Assembly (NCBI RefSeq): GCF_025823185.1
Contig: NZ_JACKVK010000005.1
Location: 372,001-436,000, forward strand
Length of the DNA stretch: 64,000 nucleotides
From: Mycobacterium yunnanensis
GTDB taxonomy: Bacteria; Actinomycetota; Actinomycetes; Mycobacteriales; Mycobacteriaceae
Direction: 5' to 3'
The notes below the pieces were generated by a model. It did not search any database. It worked only from the letters and a program-made list of their open reading frames with translations, and had not been told where the DNA came from. The position numbers and the translations under genes are program-made. Shown piece after piece: positions 33,261-42,107 of the stretch; position 1 is the first letter of the stretch; each line of letters starts with the position of its first letter.

Positions 33261-33727
33261 GGGCGCAACTCGATGACGGTCTTGCCGATCCGCACCGGCG
33301 TGCCCATCGGAACCCTTACCGCCGTCGTCACCTTCGCCCTGTCAAGGTATGTACCGTTGGTCGATCCTAGGTCCTCGACGTACCATTCGGACCCTCGTGG
33401 AGACAGCCGTGCATGCCGTGTCGACGAATAGTCGTCGGTGAGCACCAGCGTCGAGTCGTCAGCCCGACCGATCAAGACGGGCTGGGCACCCAACTGAATG
33501 CGCGTGCCCGCCAACGCTCCTTCGGTGACCACCAGCTGCCTGGGCGTGTTGCGACGCTGGCCGCGGCTGGGCAGCAACGTCCCCCGCAGAGCAAGGCCAC
33601 GCTTGACCATCACCGCACCGGTGGGTGCGTAGATGTCGGTTCGCAGGATCCGCAGCACGGACCAGATGAACAGCCACAACAGCAGGAGGAAACCGACGCG
33701 CGTCAGCTGCAGCACTATCCCCTGCAT
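33257..33727 (-). CDS. fhaB: FHA-domain membrane protein FhaB (FipA)
   Basis: 156 residues. An N-terminal membrane helix (VGFLLLLWLFIWSVLRIL, about 11-28) and a C-terminal phospho-threonine-binding FHA domain (about 65-155) with GRAD (87-90), the SSTRH segment (101-105) and LGSTNGT. In mycobacteria it is phosphorylated by PknA and links signalling to FtsZ/FtsQ. The stop overlaps the pstP start. Confidence 0.95.
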   Translation of the reverse strand: MQGIVLQLTRVGFLLLLWLFIWSVLRILRTDIYAPTGAVMVKRGLALRGTLLPSRGQRRNTPRQLVVTEGALAGTRIQLGAQPVLIGRADDSTLVLTDDYSSTRHARLSPRGSEWYVEDLGSTNGTYLDRAKVTTAVRVPMGTPVRIGKTVIELRP

Positions 33728-33911
33728 CTGACGTCCTCTCCGTCACCGTCCCGATGTCGCCGCCTCGGCGTCACCGCACCGTTCCCCGGGCAGCGTCGCA
33801 GCCGATCACCGGCTGGTTCAGCCGTCGTCGGCAACGTCACGATACTTGGGCCGGTGAGCGGGGTGGGGCACGAGTGCGACCTCGGGCCCCAGCCGCCGCC
33901 AGCCAGAGCGC

Positions 33912-35381
33912 TCAGTGAACGCGGACGATGATCTCGGAATGGCCCAGACGGATGGTGTCACCGTCGGCCAACTGCCACTCCTGAACGGGTGCGTTGTTGA
34001 CCGTGGTGCCGTTGGTGGAGTTCAGGTCCGACAGCAGCGCCACCTGACCGTCCCAGCGGATCTCCAAATGACGGCGTGACACGCCGGTGTCCGGGAGGCG
34101 GAACTGAGCGTCCTGGCCGCGTCCGATGACGTTGGCGCCCTCGCGGAGCTGATAGGTGCGACCGCTGCCGTCGTCGAGCTGCAGCGTCACCGTCGCCCCG
34201 GCGGAGCCGTATCCGCCACCCGCGCCGTAACCGGCCACCGGCGCGGCGGCCGCGGGCTGGCCGTAGTCGTAGCCGGACTGGCCGTAGCCACCGTCGGCGG
34301 GCTGGCCGTAGCCGGGATCGGCGTACCCCTGGGGAGCACCCTGGTCGCCGTAGCGGCCGTAGTCGGCCTGCGAGCCGTAGCCGCCGCCCTGCTCGGGACG
34401 TCCGTAGCCCTGGGCGCCGTAGCCACCCTGGTCGGGGTAACCGCCCTGATCCGGGTAGCCACCTTGATCGCCGTAGCCACCCTGGTCGGGATAGCCGCCC
34501 TGGTCCGGGTAGGACGGGCGGTGCGGCTCGGCCGGACGGCCGTACTCCTCACCGCGGGGCGGGGCCGGCGGGCGGCCGTAGTCGTAGCCGCCGGGTTCGC
34601 CGTAGCCACCGGGCGCACCCGCCGGAGGGCCGTACGGGGGAGGAGACTGACGGTAACCCTGGTCGGGGTAGCCGGCCGGCGGACCGTAGCCGGCGGGGGA
34701 GCGCTGGTCGTAATTGGGCGGCGGGTAACCCTGATCCGGGTAGCCACCACGGTCATAGCCACCCTGCTCCGGGTAGCCGCCTGCGGGCTGACCGCCTGCG
34801 GGGGCCGCCGGGTAGCCGCCCTCGGGCGCGGGCGGGTAGGGCGCGCGGGGCTCCTCGCCCTGACGGCCGTACTCGTAGTAGTCGTCGCCAGGCTGCGCTG
34901 GTCCCTGGCCGCCGCCGCGGTAACTCGGGTTGTCGGTCATCGGTGGAACTCCTGGTTCTGCGGTGTGAGCACGGGCTGAGGGTGCAGGGGCGCTTGCGCC
35001 GCTGGTCGAGTCTGGGTTAACCGTTCCACGGGTGCGAAACTGGCCGGTGTGCAACTGCGGTGACGCTTCGAATCCAACGACCACATCACCATACGTTTGC
35101 CACCCTTGGTCACGGATGTATCCCTCCAGGTATCGGGCGAATGTCGTCGGTGTGAGGTCGGGGTCGGCGCGGACCTGGCGAAGATCGGATGCACTGAGGG
35201 TAATGACGTAGTCGTTGGGGGCCAAAATCCTGCCGCCGCCCACTTCGCGCGCGCCGGCGTCGGCTTCGCGCTGCAAGATGGCCTCGACCTCCTGCGGAAC
35301 GATGCTGCCGCCGAAGACACGCGCGAAGGTGTCACCGACGGTTGCCTCGAGCTTGCGCTCGAAGCGGTCGACGAGTCCCAT
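33912..35381 (-). CDS. fhaA: FHA-domain protein FhaA
   Basis: 489 residues from the ATG at 35381 (MGLVDRFERK), the conserved mycobacterial start; the frame is open for 40 codons upstream without homology. N-terminal DUF3662 domain (about 1-125), a long Gly/Tyr/Pro/Gln-rich low-complexity linker (about 150-385) with hexapeptide repeats, and a C-terminal FHA domain (about 400-489; VIGRG, SRRHLEI, LNSTNGT). FhaA binds phosphorylated MviN/MurJ and helps control lipid II flipping. Slightly shorter than the M. tuberculosis protein (527), the difference lying in the linker. First gene of the leftward kinase operon. Confidence 0.95.
   Translation of the reverse strand: MGLVDRFERKLEATVGDTFARVFGGSIVPQEVEAILQREADAGAREVGGGRILAPNDYVITLSASDLRQVRADPDLTPTTFARYLEGYIRDQGWQTYGDVVVGFEASPQLHTGQFRTRGTVNPDSTSGASAPAPSARAHTAEPGVPPMTDNPSYRGGGQGPAQPGDDYYEYGRQGEEPRAPYPPAPEGGYPAAPAGGQPAGGYPEQGGYDRGGYPDQGYPPPNYDQRSPAGYGPPAGYPDQGYRQSPPPYGPPAGAPGGYGEPGGYDYGRPPAPPRGEEYGRPAEPHRPSYPDQGGYPDQGGYGDQGGYPDQGGYPDQGGYGAQGYGRPEQGGGYGSQADYGRYGDQGAPQGYADPGYGQPADGGYGQSGYDYGQPAAAAPVAGYGAGGGYGSAGATVTLQLDDGSGRTYQLREGANVIGRGQDAQFRLPDTGVSRRHLEIRWDGQVALLSDLNSTNGTTVNNAPVQEWQLADGDTIRLGHSEIIVRVH
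34416..34510 (-). repeat. 18-bp tandem repeats (GGYPDQ/GGYGDQ) in fhaA
   Basis: Five imperfect 18-bp units encode GGY(P/G)(D/A)Q within the fhaA linker. Coding, not CRISPR. Confidence 0.85.
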
Positions 35382-35615
35382 GTCACCGCCTGCCTCGCTG
35401 TTCGTCGTGGTGGCCGCGCGGAACGCAGTGCTGAACCTGCGTGTCGCGGGTGTCGATTCTTCTTGGCATGGTATCGGCCATCGGCGCCAGAACGTGACCA
35501 CGAGTCATCCTTGATCGGATCGAGGCTGGTCAGAGACGTCGACGACGGCTCACCGGGGCCGAACTGCGCGGTTGGGAGACCGGCGCGGGTGCGTGATAGT
35601 GTCACCGGGTTGTTG

Positions 35616-35698
35616 GGGCGAGTGGCGGAATGGCAGACGCGCTGGCTTCAGGTGCCAGTGTCCTTCGGGACGTGGGGGTTCAAGTCCCCCTTCGCCCA
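35616..35698 (+). tRNA. leuT: tRNA-Leu (CAG)
   Basis: 83-nt type-II tRNA: acceptor GGGCGAG with TTCGCCC, anticodon stem CTGGC/GCCAG with loop TTCAGGT and anticodon CAG (35649-35651), a long variable arm (GTGTCCTTCGGGACGT) and T-arm GGGGG TTCAAGT CCCCC. No encoded CCA. Confidence 0.98.
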
Positions 35699-35728
35699 CA
35701 ATGAGGAGTTCAACGAACTCCGTGCACC

Positions 35729-35760
35729 AAGGTCACGAACTCGAAAGAGGTCGTGACCTT
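35729..35760 (+). terminator. Strong hairpin behind tRNA-Leu
   Basis: AAGGTCACGA and its exact complement TCGTGACCTT enclose an inner CTC-GAAA-GAG stem with a GNRA tetraloop. It starts 31 bp after the tRNA and is followed by TGTGTT. Best read as the tRNA-Leu terminator. Confidence 0.75.
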
Positions 35761-35922
35761 TGTGTTAGATATAGCTGTTCCCCGCCGGGATGAGACGGTT
35801 CATTCAATCCGGGGTGTTGTCGCGCAGGTCGCCATATCGGCTAGGGCGCGACTCGAGACTCCGGGCTCCCTCGACCACGCCGAAGTACCCGCGCTGAGAC
35901 CGGGGATAGTACCGTCCGCATC

Positions 35923-36780
35923 ATGGTGTCAGCCCGTGAGGTGTCGAGTGACCTCGGAGCATTCCTCCGAGCTCAACGGGCTCGGGTGTCTCCCCAGGAC
36001 GCGGGGCTCCCGACAGTTGTGGGGCGCCGTGTGGCTGGGCTGCGGCGCGAAGAGGTGGCGGTGCTGTCCGGGGTCAGTGCGGATTACTACACGCGACTAG
36101 AGCAGGGGCGGGAGCGCAGTCCGTCGGCGCCGGTGCTCGATTCGATCTGCGAGGCGTTGCGAATGTCGCCCGATGCCCGCGACCATGCGTTCCGACTTGC
36201 CCGGCTGACGCCGCGGATGGACCGCGACGACGAGATCATCAGCCCCGAACTGTTGCAGACCATGGACGCCTTTGCGCACACCGCGGCGTACGTAACTAAT
36301 GCGTCGTTCCGGGTCCTGATCGCCAATCCCATTGCCGCAGCGCTGATCGCGCCCCTGCAGCGACGCAACAGCAGCGTGCTCGCGGCCATCTTCGTCGACC
36401 CCGTGGCGCGTGACTACTACGTCAACTGGGACGAGGTGGCCCGCGCGGCGGTGAGCGCGCTGCGCTTGGCGCAGGGCTTCGTGCCGCCGGTGCCGGAGGT
36501 AGACGAACTGGTGGACCGTCTCCATCAGCGCAGTGAGGCGTTCCGTGGCATGTGGGACGACCAGCGGGTGGCCGGGTTGTCGGCGACCCGCAAGACGATC
36601 CACCACCCGGATGTAGGGCTGCTCCAGTTGAGTTTCCAGACCTTCGACGTCAACAACGCCCCCGGACAGCAGCTGACGGTGGCCACGGCGGCCACCGGAT
36701 CGGCCAGCGCGGACGCGCTGGCGCTGCTGGGATCGCTGGGCGCCACCCGCCGTCACGAGCACGCGCAGCACGATCGCTGA
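35923..36780 (+). CDS. XRE-family regulator with MmyB-like ligand domain (1)
   Basis: 285 residues. The N-terminal HTH (about 8-75; RREEVAVLSGVSADYYTRLE) is followed by an MmyB-like ligand-binding domain (about 105-265; VLIANPIAAAL, NWDEVARAAVSALR, FRGMWDDQRV, HHPDVGLLQLSFQTF). Members are transcriptional regulators, and the domain has been found with bound fatty acids. It is the first gene after the tRNA-Leu terminator and lies 100 bp upstream of an SDR-VOC operon on the same strand, so it probably controls that operon. A paralogue is at 48346-49161. Confidence 0.88.
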   Translation: MVSAREVSSDLGAFLRAQRARVSPQDAGLPTVVGRRVAGLRREEVAVLSGVSADYYTRLEQGRERSPSAPVLDSICEALRMSPDARDHAFRLARLTPRMDRDDEIISPELLQTMDAFAHTAAYVTNASFRVLIANPIAAALIAPLQRRNSSVLAAIFVDPVARDYYVNWDEVARAAVSALRLAQGFVPPVPEVDELVDRLHQRSEAFRGMWDDQRVAGLSATRKTIHHPDVGLLQLSFQTFDVNNAPGQQLTVATAATGSASADALALLGSLGATRRHEHAQHDR

Positions 36781-36781
36781 C

Positions 36782-36802
36782 CCTGGGTGCGCTGCACCCA
36801 GG
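36782..36802 (+). terminator. Perfect 9-3-9 hairpin after the XRE regulator
   Basis: CCTGGGTGC-GCT-GCACCCAGG begins 1 bp after the regulator stop and is followed by a moderately T-rich run. Probably a terminator; an operator for the following SDR operon is the alternative. Confidence 0.6.
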
Positions 36803-36880
36803 AAGTTTCGCCCTTCTTCGCGATGCACCGGCGGCGTTGACTCATCTTCCGTTAGCCACACGACGGAAGGAATTACAGAA

Positions 36881-37624
36881 ATGACGATCATCGTCATCAC
36901 CGGCGGAAGCCGCGGCTTGGGCGCCGCCACGGCGCGGGCCTGCGCCCAACGAGGCATGGGGGTCGTGGTCACCTACAACGCCAGCCCGGAGGCGGCGATG
37001 CGTGTCGTCGACGACATCACCGCCGACGGCGGCACCGCCGTGGCGCTGCCGCTGGACGTCGCCAACACCGCCTCGTTCGTTGAATTCCAGGACTCCCTGC
37101 GCGCAGCACTGCGCACGACGTGGCAGCGGGAAGACTTCGACGGCCTGGTCAACAACGCCGGCTACGGCGAGTTCACGCCGATCGCCTCGGTGACGGAGGC
37201 GCAGTTCGACGGCCTGTTCAACGTGCACCTCAAGGGTCCGTTCTTCCTGACCCGGACGCTGCTGCCGTTACTGGCCGACGGTGGCCACATCGTCAACATG
37301 ACCAGCGCGACCACTCGGGTGGCGACGCCCGGCGTGGCGCCGTACGCCAGTTTCAAGGGCGGCCTGGACGTGCTGACCCGGTATCAGGCCAAGGAGTTCG
37401 GCGAGCGCGGAATCCGGGCCAACTCCATCTCTCCGGGGCCGATCCGCACCGAGCTGGGCGGCGGCCTGACTGACGAGTTCGAGGCCGCGCTGGCCGCTCA
37501 GACCGCCCTCGGTCGCGTCGGGCAACCCGACGAGATCGGCACGATGATCGCCAGCCTGCTCTCCGATGACAACCGGTGGATCAACGCCCAGACCGTCGAG
37601 GTCGCCGGCGGCTACGTCATCTAG
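36881..37624 (+). CDS. SDR-family oxidoreductase (1)
   Basis: 247 residues. Classical short-chain dehydrogenase: TGGSRGLGAATA cofactor loop, NNAGYG, Ser of MTSAT and the catalytic YASFK. The Arg-free GGS(R)G loop suggests NADP(H) preference is possible but not certain. Start ATG with GACGGAAGGA upstream. It leads a four-gene run (SDR, VOC, saccharopine-dehydrogenase-like, VOC) with short gaps, a probable operon controlled by the XRE regulator just upstream. Substrate unknown. Confidence 0.88.
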   Translation: MTIIVITGGSRGLGAATARACAQRGMGVVVTYNASPEAAMRVVDDITADGGTAVALPLDVANTASFVEFQDSLRAALRTTWQREDFDGLVNNAGYGEFTPIASVTEAQFDGLFNVHLKGPFFLTRTLLPLLADGGHIVNMTSATTRVATPGVAPYASFKGGLDVLTRYQAKEFGERGIRANSISPGPIRTELGGGLTDEFEAALAAQTALGRVGQPDEIGTMIASLLSDDNRWINAQTVEVAGGYVI

Positions 37625-37638
37625 AAGGGGACTCTCAA

Positions 37639-38034
37639 GTGCTCGACCACGTTTTTCTCACGGTGTCCGACCCGCAGGCGTCGATCGCGTTCTACACCGC
37701 CGCGCTGGCCCCACTAGGCATCACTACCCGGCTGGACTACGCCGGTGAGGACGGACCACCCGGCCACCCGGACCTCTACGGGCTCGGCGACGCCGGCCGG
37801 ATGATCTTCTGGCTGCGCCGCGGTACAGCTGCCGGCGGTGCGGCCCACGTCGGATTCGTCGCCGACAGCACGGCCGAGGTGGACGCCGCCTACGCCGCCG
37901 CGATCGCTGCGGGCGCCATCGACGACGGAGCGCCGGGTGCACGGTTGCATTACGACCCGCGCTACTACGCCGCCAACGTGCTTGATCCCGACGGCTACAG
38001 CCTGGAGTTCGTCTACAAGAGTTGGCAGCACTGA
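37639..38034 (+). CDS. VOC/glyoxalase-fold protein (1)
   Basis: 131 residues, GTG start with AGAAGGGG upstream, 14 bp after the SDR gene. Two beta-alpha-beta-beta-beta modules: VLDHVFLTVSDPQASIAFYTAALAPLG is split over the first strand and helix, and AANVLDPDGYSLEFV closes the second. The start His (residue 4) and the final Glu of SLEF are in the usual metal-ligand places. The VOC fold serves glyoxalases, dioxygenases and resistance proteins; no substrate can be read. The end lies 1 bp from the next gene. Confidence 0.85.
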   Translation: MLDHVFLTVSDPQASIAFYTAALAPLGITTRLDYAGEDGPPGHPDLYGLGDAGRMIFWLRRGTAAGGAAHVGFVADSTAEVDAAYAAAIAAGAIDDGAPGARLHYDPRYYAANVLDPDGYSLEFVYKSWQH

Positions 38035-38035
38035 C

Positions 38036-39019
38036 ATGGGTGGGTTGTTGATATACGGCGCAACGGGTTACACGGGTGCGATGGCCGCCGAGCACGCCCG
38101 CGACCTCGGTCTGAACCCAGTGCTGGGCGGCCGCAGCGGCGACACGATCGCGGCTCTCGCCGAGCGATTGGATTGCCGCTACACCGTTTTCGACATCGAC
38201 GACCGGCCTGCCGTCGACGGCGCACTGAGCGAGGTCGAGGTGCTGCTGAACTGTGCCGGCCCATACCTGCGCACGGCGCGGCCATTGATCGAGGCGGCGA
38301 TCCGTGCCGGTACGCACTACTTGGACATCGCCGCGGAACTGGATGGCTTCCGGCTGGCCGAAACCCTCGACGCCACCGCTACCGCTGCCGGGGTCATGCT
38401 GGTGCCGGGCAGCGGTGGCAGTGTGGCCATGCTGGGTTGTCTTGCCGCGCACACCGCCGCCCGCGTCGAGGCGCCGCAGCGGTTGCGCATCGCTCTGCAC
38501 GTGGCGGGGTCGATGTCGCGGGGATCGGCGATCAGCGCCAGCGAGAACGTCACTACCGAGACGCTGCATCGCGTCGACGGGAACCTGGCGACCGCAGATT
38601 CAACCGCATTGTGGCAGTTCGACTTCGGGTTCGGTGATGTCGTCTGCACGCCAATCACGCTGCCGGATCTGATCACCATTGGGTGGGCGACCGGTATCCC
38701 GAACGTCGACACCTACGTCTACGCCTCCGGCGACGCGTTCTCTGACGGTGCGTTGGCCGACCTGCCCGACGGACCGAGCGCCGAACAGCGCGCCGCTGAT
38801 CGCTATCACGCGGTCGCCGAGGTCACCGGACGCGACGGCCAGGTCGTCTGCTCGAGGCTCGACACCGTGAACGGCTACACCTTCACCCCGCTGGCGGCGG
38901 TCCACGCCGCGCGCCGGGTGCTGGCCGGCGAGGTGCGCCCCGGCTTCCGTACCCCCGCCGAGGTGTTCGACGTCGGGTTCGCCGAAACCATCGCCGACAC
39001 CCACATCACCGACCACTGA
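38036..39019 (+). CDS. Saccharopine-dehydrogenase-like / trans-acting enoyl-reductase-like protein
   Basis: 327 residues, ATG at 38036 directly after the VOC stop. N-terminal Rossmann motif YGATGYTG, then the conserved NCAGPY and THYLDIAAE segments of the saccharopine dehydrogenase-like superfamily. Mycobacterial relatives of this fold include the trans-acting enoyl reductase of phthiocerol lipid synthesis, but this one is shorter (about 418 there) and no polyketide synthase is nearby. Likely an NAD(P)H-dependent oxidoreductase acting with its operon neighbours. Confidence 0.8.
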   Translation: MGGLLIYGATGYTGAMAAEHARDLGLNPVLGGRSGDTIAALAERLDCRYTVFDIDDRPAVDGALSEVEVLLNCAGPYLRTARPLIEAAIRAGTHYLDIAAELDGFRLAETLDATATAAGVMLVPGSGGSVAMLGCLAAHTAARVEAPQRLRIALHVAGSMSRGSAISASENVTTETLHRVDGNLATADSTALWQFDFGFGDVVCTPITLPDLITIGWATGIPNVDTYVYASGDAFSDGALADLPDGPSAEQRAADRYHAVAEVTGRDGQVVCSRLDTVNGYTFTPLAAVHAARRVLAGEVRPGFRTPAEVFDVGFAETIADTHITDH

Positions 39020-39044
39020 CAGACCTAGAAGGAGATCTTCCCTG

Positions 39045-39413
39045 ATGAGCAACGAAGACGCGCCGACACTGGAAGTGTCGATGGTGACGTTCGACTGCAC
39101 CGATCCCGAGGCGCTGGCGGCGTGGTGGGCCGGCGCCCTCGACGGCCAGGTGACCGTCGAGGCGGCAGGTGAATTCGTCATGGTCACCGTAGTTGGCCGA
39201 TTACGGCTGGGCTTCCAGAAGGTGCCCGACCCCACACCGGGGAAGAACCGACTGCACCTGGATCTGCACTCGCCGGACAAGGACCGCGACGCGGCCCGTC
39301 TGATCGCCGCGGGCGCTGTGGAAGTGGGCCGGCACACCGCCGGCCCGGACTTCGGGTGGGTGGTGCTGGCCGACCCGGACGGCAACGTGTTCTGCGTCGC
39401 CGGCGCGCCTTAG
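39045..39413 (+). CDS. VOC/glyoxalase-like protein (2)
   Basis: 122 residues, ATG with AGAAGGAGA upstream. Glyoxalase-like fold (Glyoxalase_6 type): LAAWWAGALDG, RLHLDLHSPDKD, VVLADPDGNVFCV. This subtype is usually one domain, with unknown ligands. Last gene of the SDR-VOC operon, convergent with the Rrf2 gene. Confidence 0.85.
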   Translation: MSNEDAPTLEVSMVTFDCTDPEALAAWWAGALDGQVTVEAAGEFVMVTVVGRLRLGFQKVPDPTPGKNRLHLDLHSPDKDRDAARLIAAGAVEVGRHTAGPDFGWVVLADPDGNVFCVAGAP

Positions 39414-39431
39414 CGGCCGCGCCCTGGGTCG

Positions 39432-39887
39432 CTAGGAGATCGTGGCGTTGGCGGCGTACTCGGCCACCGCGTCGCGCAGCACGTCGGCGATCGTCGTGTT
39501 CTTCAGCGTGCTGCACAGCGAGGCGGTGGCATCGGCGTACACCCGCGTCAACACGGGTTGGATGCCGAACCCGACGTAGCACTCGGCGTCCGGCGGTGTG
39601 GTGTGCATGGCGAAGATGGGCTCACCACCCACGGCCAGATAGACGTCGAGCAGGGTGATGTCGGCGGCGTCGCGTGTCAGCGTCCACCCACCGTCACGAC
39701 CACGGGTGGCCTGCACCAGGCCCGCCTTACGAAGTTCTCCGAGGCTGCGCCGGATCACCACCGGGTTGGTGTTGACGCTTGTCGCGATGCGCGCCGAGGT
39801 GGCGATCTCCTTGTCGGTGCCGCGGCGGTCGAAGGCGATCCACGTCAGCACGTGCACCGCCAGGCTCATCCGGCTGTTCGCGCTCAC
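39432..39887 (-). CDS. Rrf2-family transcriptional regulator
   Basis: 151 residues from a GTG at 39887, chosen because GAGGAGG lies 8 bp upstream. A winged HTH (about 5-80; IATSVNTNPVVIRRSLGELRKAGLV, split over helices) and a dimerisation helix. Iron-sulfur Rrf2 proteins (IscR, NsrR, RirA) use three closely spaced Cys; here only Cys103 and Cys125 are present, so it is more like the cluster-free YwnA/CymR type or a thiol sensor. Divergent from the MDR-LLM-SDR genes, with an elaborate palindrome in between. Confidence 0.88.
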   Translation of the reverse strand: MSANSRMSLAVHVLTWIAFDRRGTDKEIATSARIATSVNTNPVVIRRSLGELRKAGLVQATRGRDGGWTLTRDAADITLLDVYLAVGGEPIFAMHTTPPDAECYVGFGIQPVLTRVYADATASLCSTLKNTTIADVLRDAVAEYAANATIS

Positions 39888-39933
39888 CTGAACCTCCTCA
39901 CACCGTTTGACTGCAACCACCATGATTACATAT

Positions 39934-39959
39934 AGTTAGCTGTAACTGTGATAGTTACA
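39934..39959. promoter_or_regulatory. Rrf2 operator candidate
   Basis: TGTAACT-GTGAT-AGTTACA (39941-39959) is a perfect 7-5-7 inverted repeat. Another AGTTA at 39934-39938 pairs with the same TAACT to make an overlapping 5-4-5 repeat. TTACATAT occurs twice (39927 and 39956). The region lies between divergent genes. Confidence 0.75.
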
Positions 39960-40011
39960 TATTGCCGTTACCGCTGCTGGATGCAGTGGCACCACCTAAT
40001 CGGAGCGAAAC

Positions 40012-41061
40012 ATGGTAGAGCCGTTGACAATCGACGAGCATCCCTCCGACGACGCCATGAGGCGGGTGCAGTTCACCCGCCTCGGCGGGCCCGAGGTGCT
40101 GGAGATGGTGCCGCTGCAACTGCCAGCACTCGAGGCCGGGCACGTGCGCATCGCGATCCACGTCATCGGGTTGAACCGCTTCGAGGCCCTGTTCCGGCGT
40201 GACCACTACGTCATCGCCCCCACCCTGCCCGCGACGCTTGGCGTCGAGGCCGTGGGCACCGTCGTCCGAACCGCACCCGACGTCGACCGATTCGTAGCGG
40301 GGCAGCGGGTGGCGATCCTGCCGATCCAGTCCCCGACGGTCGGCACCGGCACCTACGCCACCCACGCCGACGTCCCCGTCGAGGCCCTGATCTCGGTGGC
40401 CGACGACCGGTCCGACGAGCAAGAGGCCGCGACGTGGATGGCCGGCCTGCAGGCCTACACCCTGGCCACCAAGGCGCCCATCGGCGCCGGTGACACTGTG
40501 ATCGTCACCGCCGCAACGTCCTCGGTCGGGAACGCCTTGATTCAGATCGCCCGCGATTTCGGTGCCACCGTCATCGCCACCACCCGCACCGCCGCCCGCA
40601 AGCCCGAACTGCTCACGCTGGGAGCCGACCACGCCATCGCCACCGACGACGAGGACCTCGCCGCCGTCGTCGCCGCGATCACCGCCGGCCGCGGCGCGAC
40701 CGTCGCCTACGACACGGTGGGCGGACCCCTGCTCGCTGAATTGATCACCGCCACCGCGGCATTCGGACATGTGTTCTGCTACGGCGCGCAGACCTCACCG
40801 GACATCCGCGCGGCCCGCGTCGACGTGCCCCTGGTCTCGCTGGACCGCAAGTCCCTCGCCTTCGTCGACTTGTTCGAACTCGTCGAATACCCCGACCGTC
40901 TCGCCGCAGCGAAGGCCTACATCACCGACGCCGGCACACGCGGCGCGCTGAGCATCGGCGTCGACCGCGTGCTGGCCTTCGACGACGTGCAGGAGGCGCA
41001 CCGCATCCTCGACACCGGCCGCCTGGCAGGAAAACTCCTGCTCCGCGTCACCCAGCCCTGA
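40012..41061 (+). CDS. Zinc-independent MDR oxidoreductase (quinone-oxidoreductase type)
   Basis: 349 residues. Medium-chain dehydrogenase/reductase with an N-terminal GroES-like domain (LGVEAVGTVV, FVAGQRVAIL) and a Rossmann domain (TAATSSVGNALIQIA). The catalytic and structural zinc Cys clusters are absent, as in NADPH:quinone oxidoreductases and enoyl reductases. Divergent from the Rrf2 repressor and first of a likely unit with the LLM and SDR genes. It may reduce quinones or electrophilic enones; inferred. Confidence 0.87.
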   Translation: MVEPLTIDEHPSDDAMRRVQFTRLGGPEVLEMVPLQLPALEAGHVRIAIHVIGLNRFEALFRRDHYVIAPTLPATLGVEAVGTVVRTAPDVDRFVAGQRVAILPIQSPTVGTGTYATHADVPVEALISVADDRSDEQEAATWMAGLQAYTLATKAPIGAGDTVIVTAATSSVGNALIQIARDFGATVIATTRTAARKPELLTLGADHAIATDDEDLAAVVAAITAGRGATVAYDTVGGPLLAELITATAAFGHVFCYGAQTSPDIRAARVDVPLVSLDRKSLAFVDLFELVEYPDRLAAAKAYITDAGTRGALSIGVDRVLAFDDVQEAHRILDTGRLAGKLLLRVTQP

Positions 41062-41102
41062 CCCACCACCTCAACCCCATCGACGACGGGAAGACGCACA
41101 CC

Positions 41103-42038
41103 ATGAGATTCGGCCTGCTAGGCGTGAACACTTTCCACGGCGCTCACCCCGCCGCCGCCGCGGCCACCGCTCGCCTCGCCGAAGAGATCGGGCTGGACTC
41201 GGTCTGGGCGATCGACCACGTGGTCGTCCCCGCCACCTACGACACCGCCTACCCCTACGACGAAAGCGGCAAGATGATGGGCGGCGAAGTCGAGTTCGAC
41301 CTCGCCGACCCGCTGATCTGGCTGGCCTACGCCGCCGCCGTCACCGAACGCGTCATCCTCGCGACCGGGGTTCTGATTCTCCCGCAACGCAATCCGCTGG
41401 TCCTGGCCAAACAGGTCGCCTCCCTGGACGTGCTCTCCGGCGGGCGGGTACACCTCGGTGTCGGTGTCGGCTGGCTCGAAGAGGAATTCGCCGCCCTCGG
41501 GGTGCCGTTCGCCGACCGCGGCCGCCGCCACGACGACTACGTGACCGCGATGCGCGCCCTGTGGCGCGACACCAAGGCCACCGTGGACACCAACTACGCC
41601 AGCTTCACCGACGCCATCAGCCTGCCCCACCCGGTCTACGGCGGCGTCCCCATCGTCATCGGCGGCGGCTCCACCCGCGCCGCGCGGCGCGCCGGACGCA
41701 TCGGCGACGGATTCTTCCCCACCGTCGCCGGGCCCGACGCGCTCGAACCGCTGCTCGCCACCGTCCGCACCGAAGCCGACGCCGCCGGACGTGACACGGA
41801 CTTCATCGAGGTCACCGTCCCCTACGGCGGGGACCTCAGCGGCCTCGATGACGATGCGCGCCGCCAGGGCGTCGTCGACGAGCTGTGCCGCACCGCCGAC
41901 GGCTACGCCGCCCTGGGCGTCACCCGCCTCCTGATACCCGTACAGCCCGCAGATGCGCTGCGCGCACTTGCCGCCGACCTGGCCGACCGTTACGGCATCA
42001 CCGACGCGACCATCGGAGGTGCCGCCGCAGCGGTGTAA
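41103..42038 (+). CDS. LLM-class F420-dependent oxidoreductase
   Basis: 311 residues. Luciferase-like TIM barrel: MRFGLLGVN start, SVWAIDHVVVP, LATGVLILPQRNPLVLAKQ, LDVLSGGRVHLGVGVGW, PIVIGGGSTRAARRA. The TIGR03619-like subgroup is coenzyme F420-dependent and abundant in mycobacteria. ATG with GACGGGAAG upstream, 41 bp after the MDR gene. Substrate unknown. Confidence 0.87.
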   Translation: MRFGLLGVNTFHGAHPAAAAATARLAEEIGLDSVWAIDHVVVPATYDTAYPYDESGKMMGGEVEFDLADPLIWLAYAAAVTERVILATGVLILPQRNPLVLAKQVASLDVLSGGRVHLGVGVGWLEEEFAALGVPFADRGRRHDDYVTAMRALWRDTKATVDTNYASFTDAISLPHPVYGGVPIVIGGGSTRAARRAGRIGDGFFPTVAGPDALEPLLATVRTEADAAGRDTDFIEVTVPYGGDLSGLDDDARRQGVVDELCRTADGYAALGVTRLLIPVQPADALRALAADLADRYGITDATIGGAAAAV

Positions 42039-42107
42039 TCCGCAGTCCTACAGCCGAAGCCGCGCAGCAGCGAGGCTCGAACCGTCGCCATCCGATTCAG
42101 ACGATTA

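Noticed and set aside
34416..34510. Regular short repeats that could suggest CRISPR
   Set aside because: They are in-frame hexapeptide repeats in fhaA with no spacers and no cas genes nearby.
35616..35760. tRNA-Leu as an integration site for a mobile island
   Set aside because: No second copy of the tRNA 3' end, no integrase and no transposase were found in the window.
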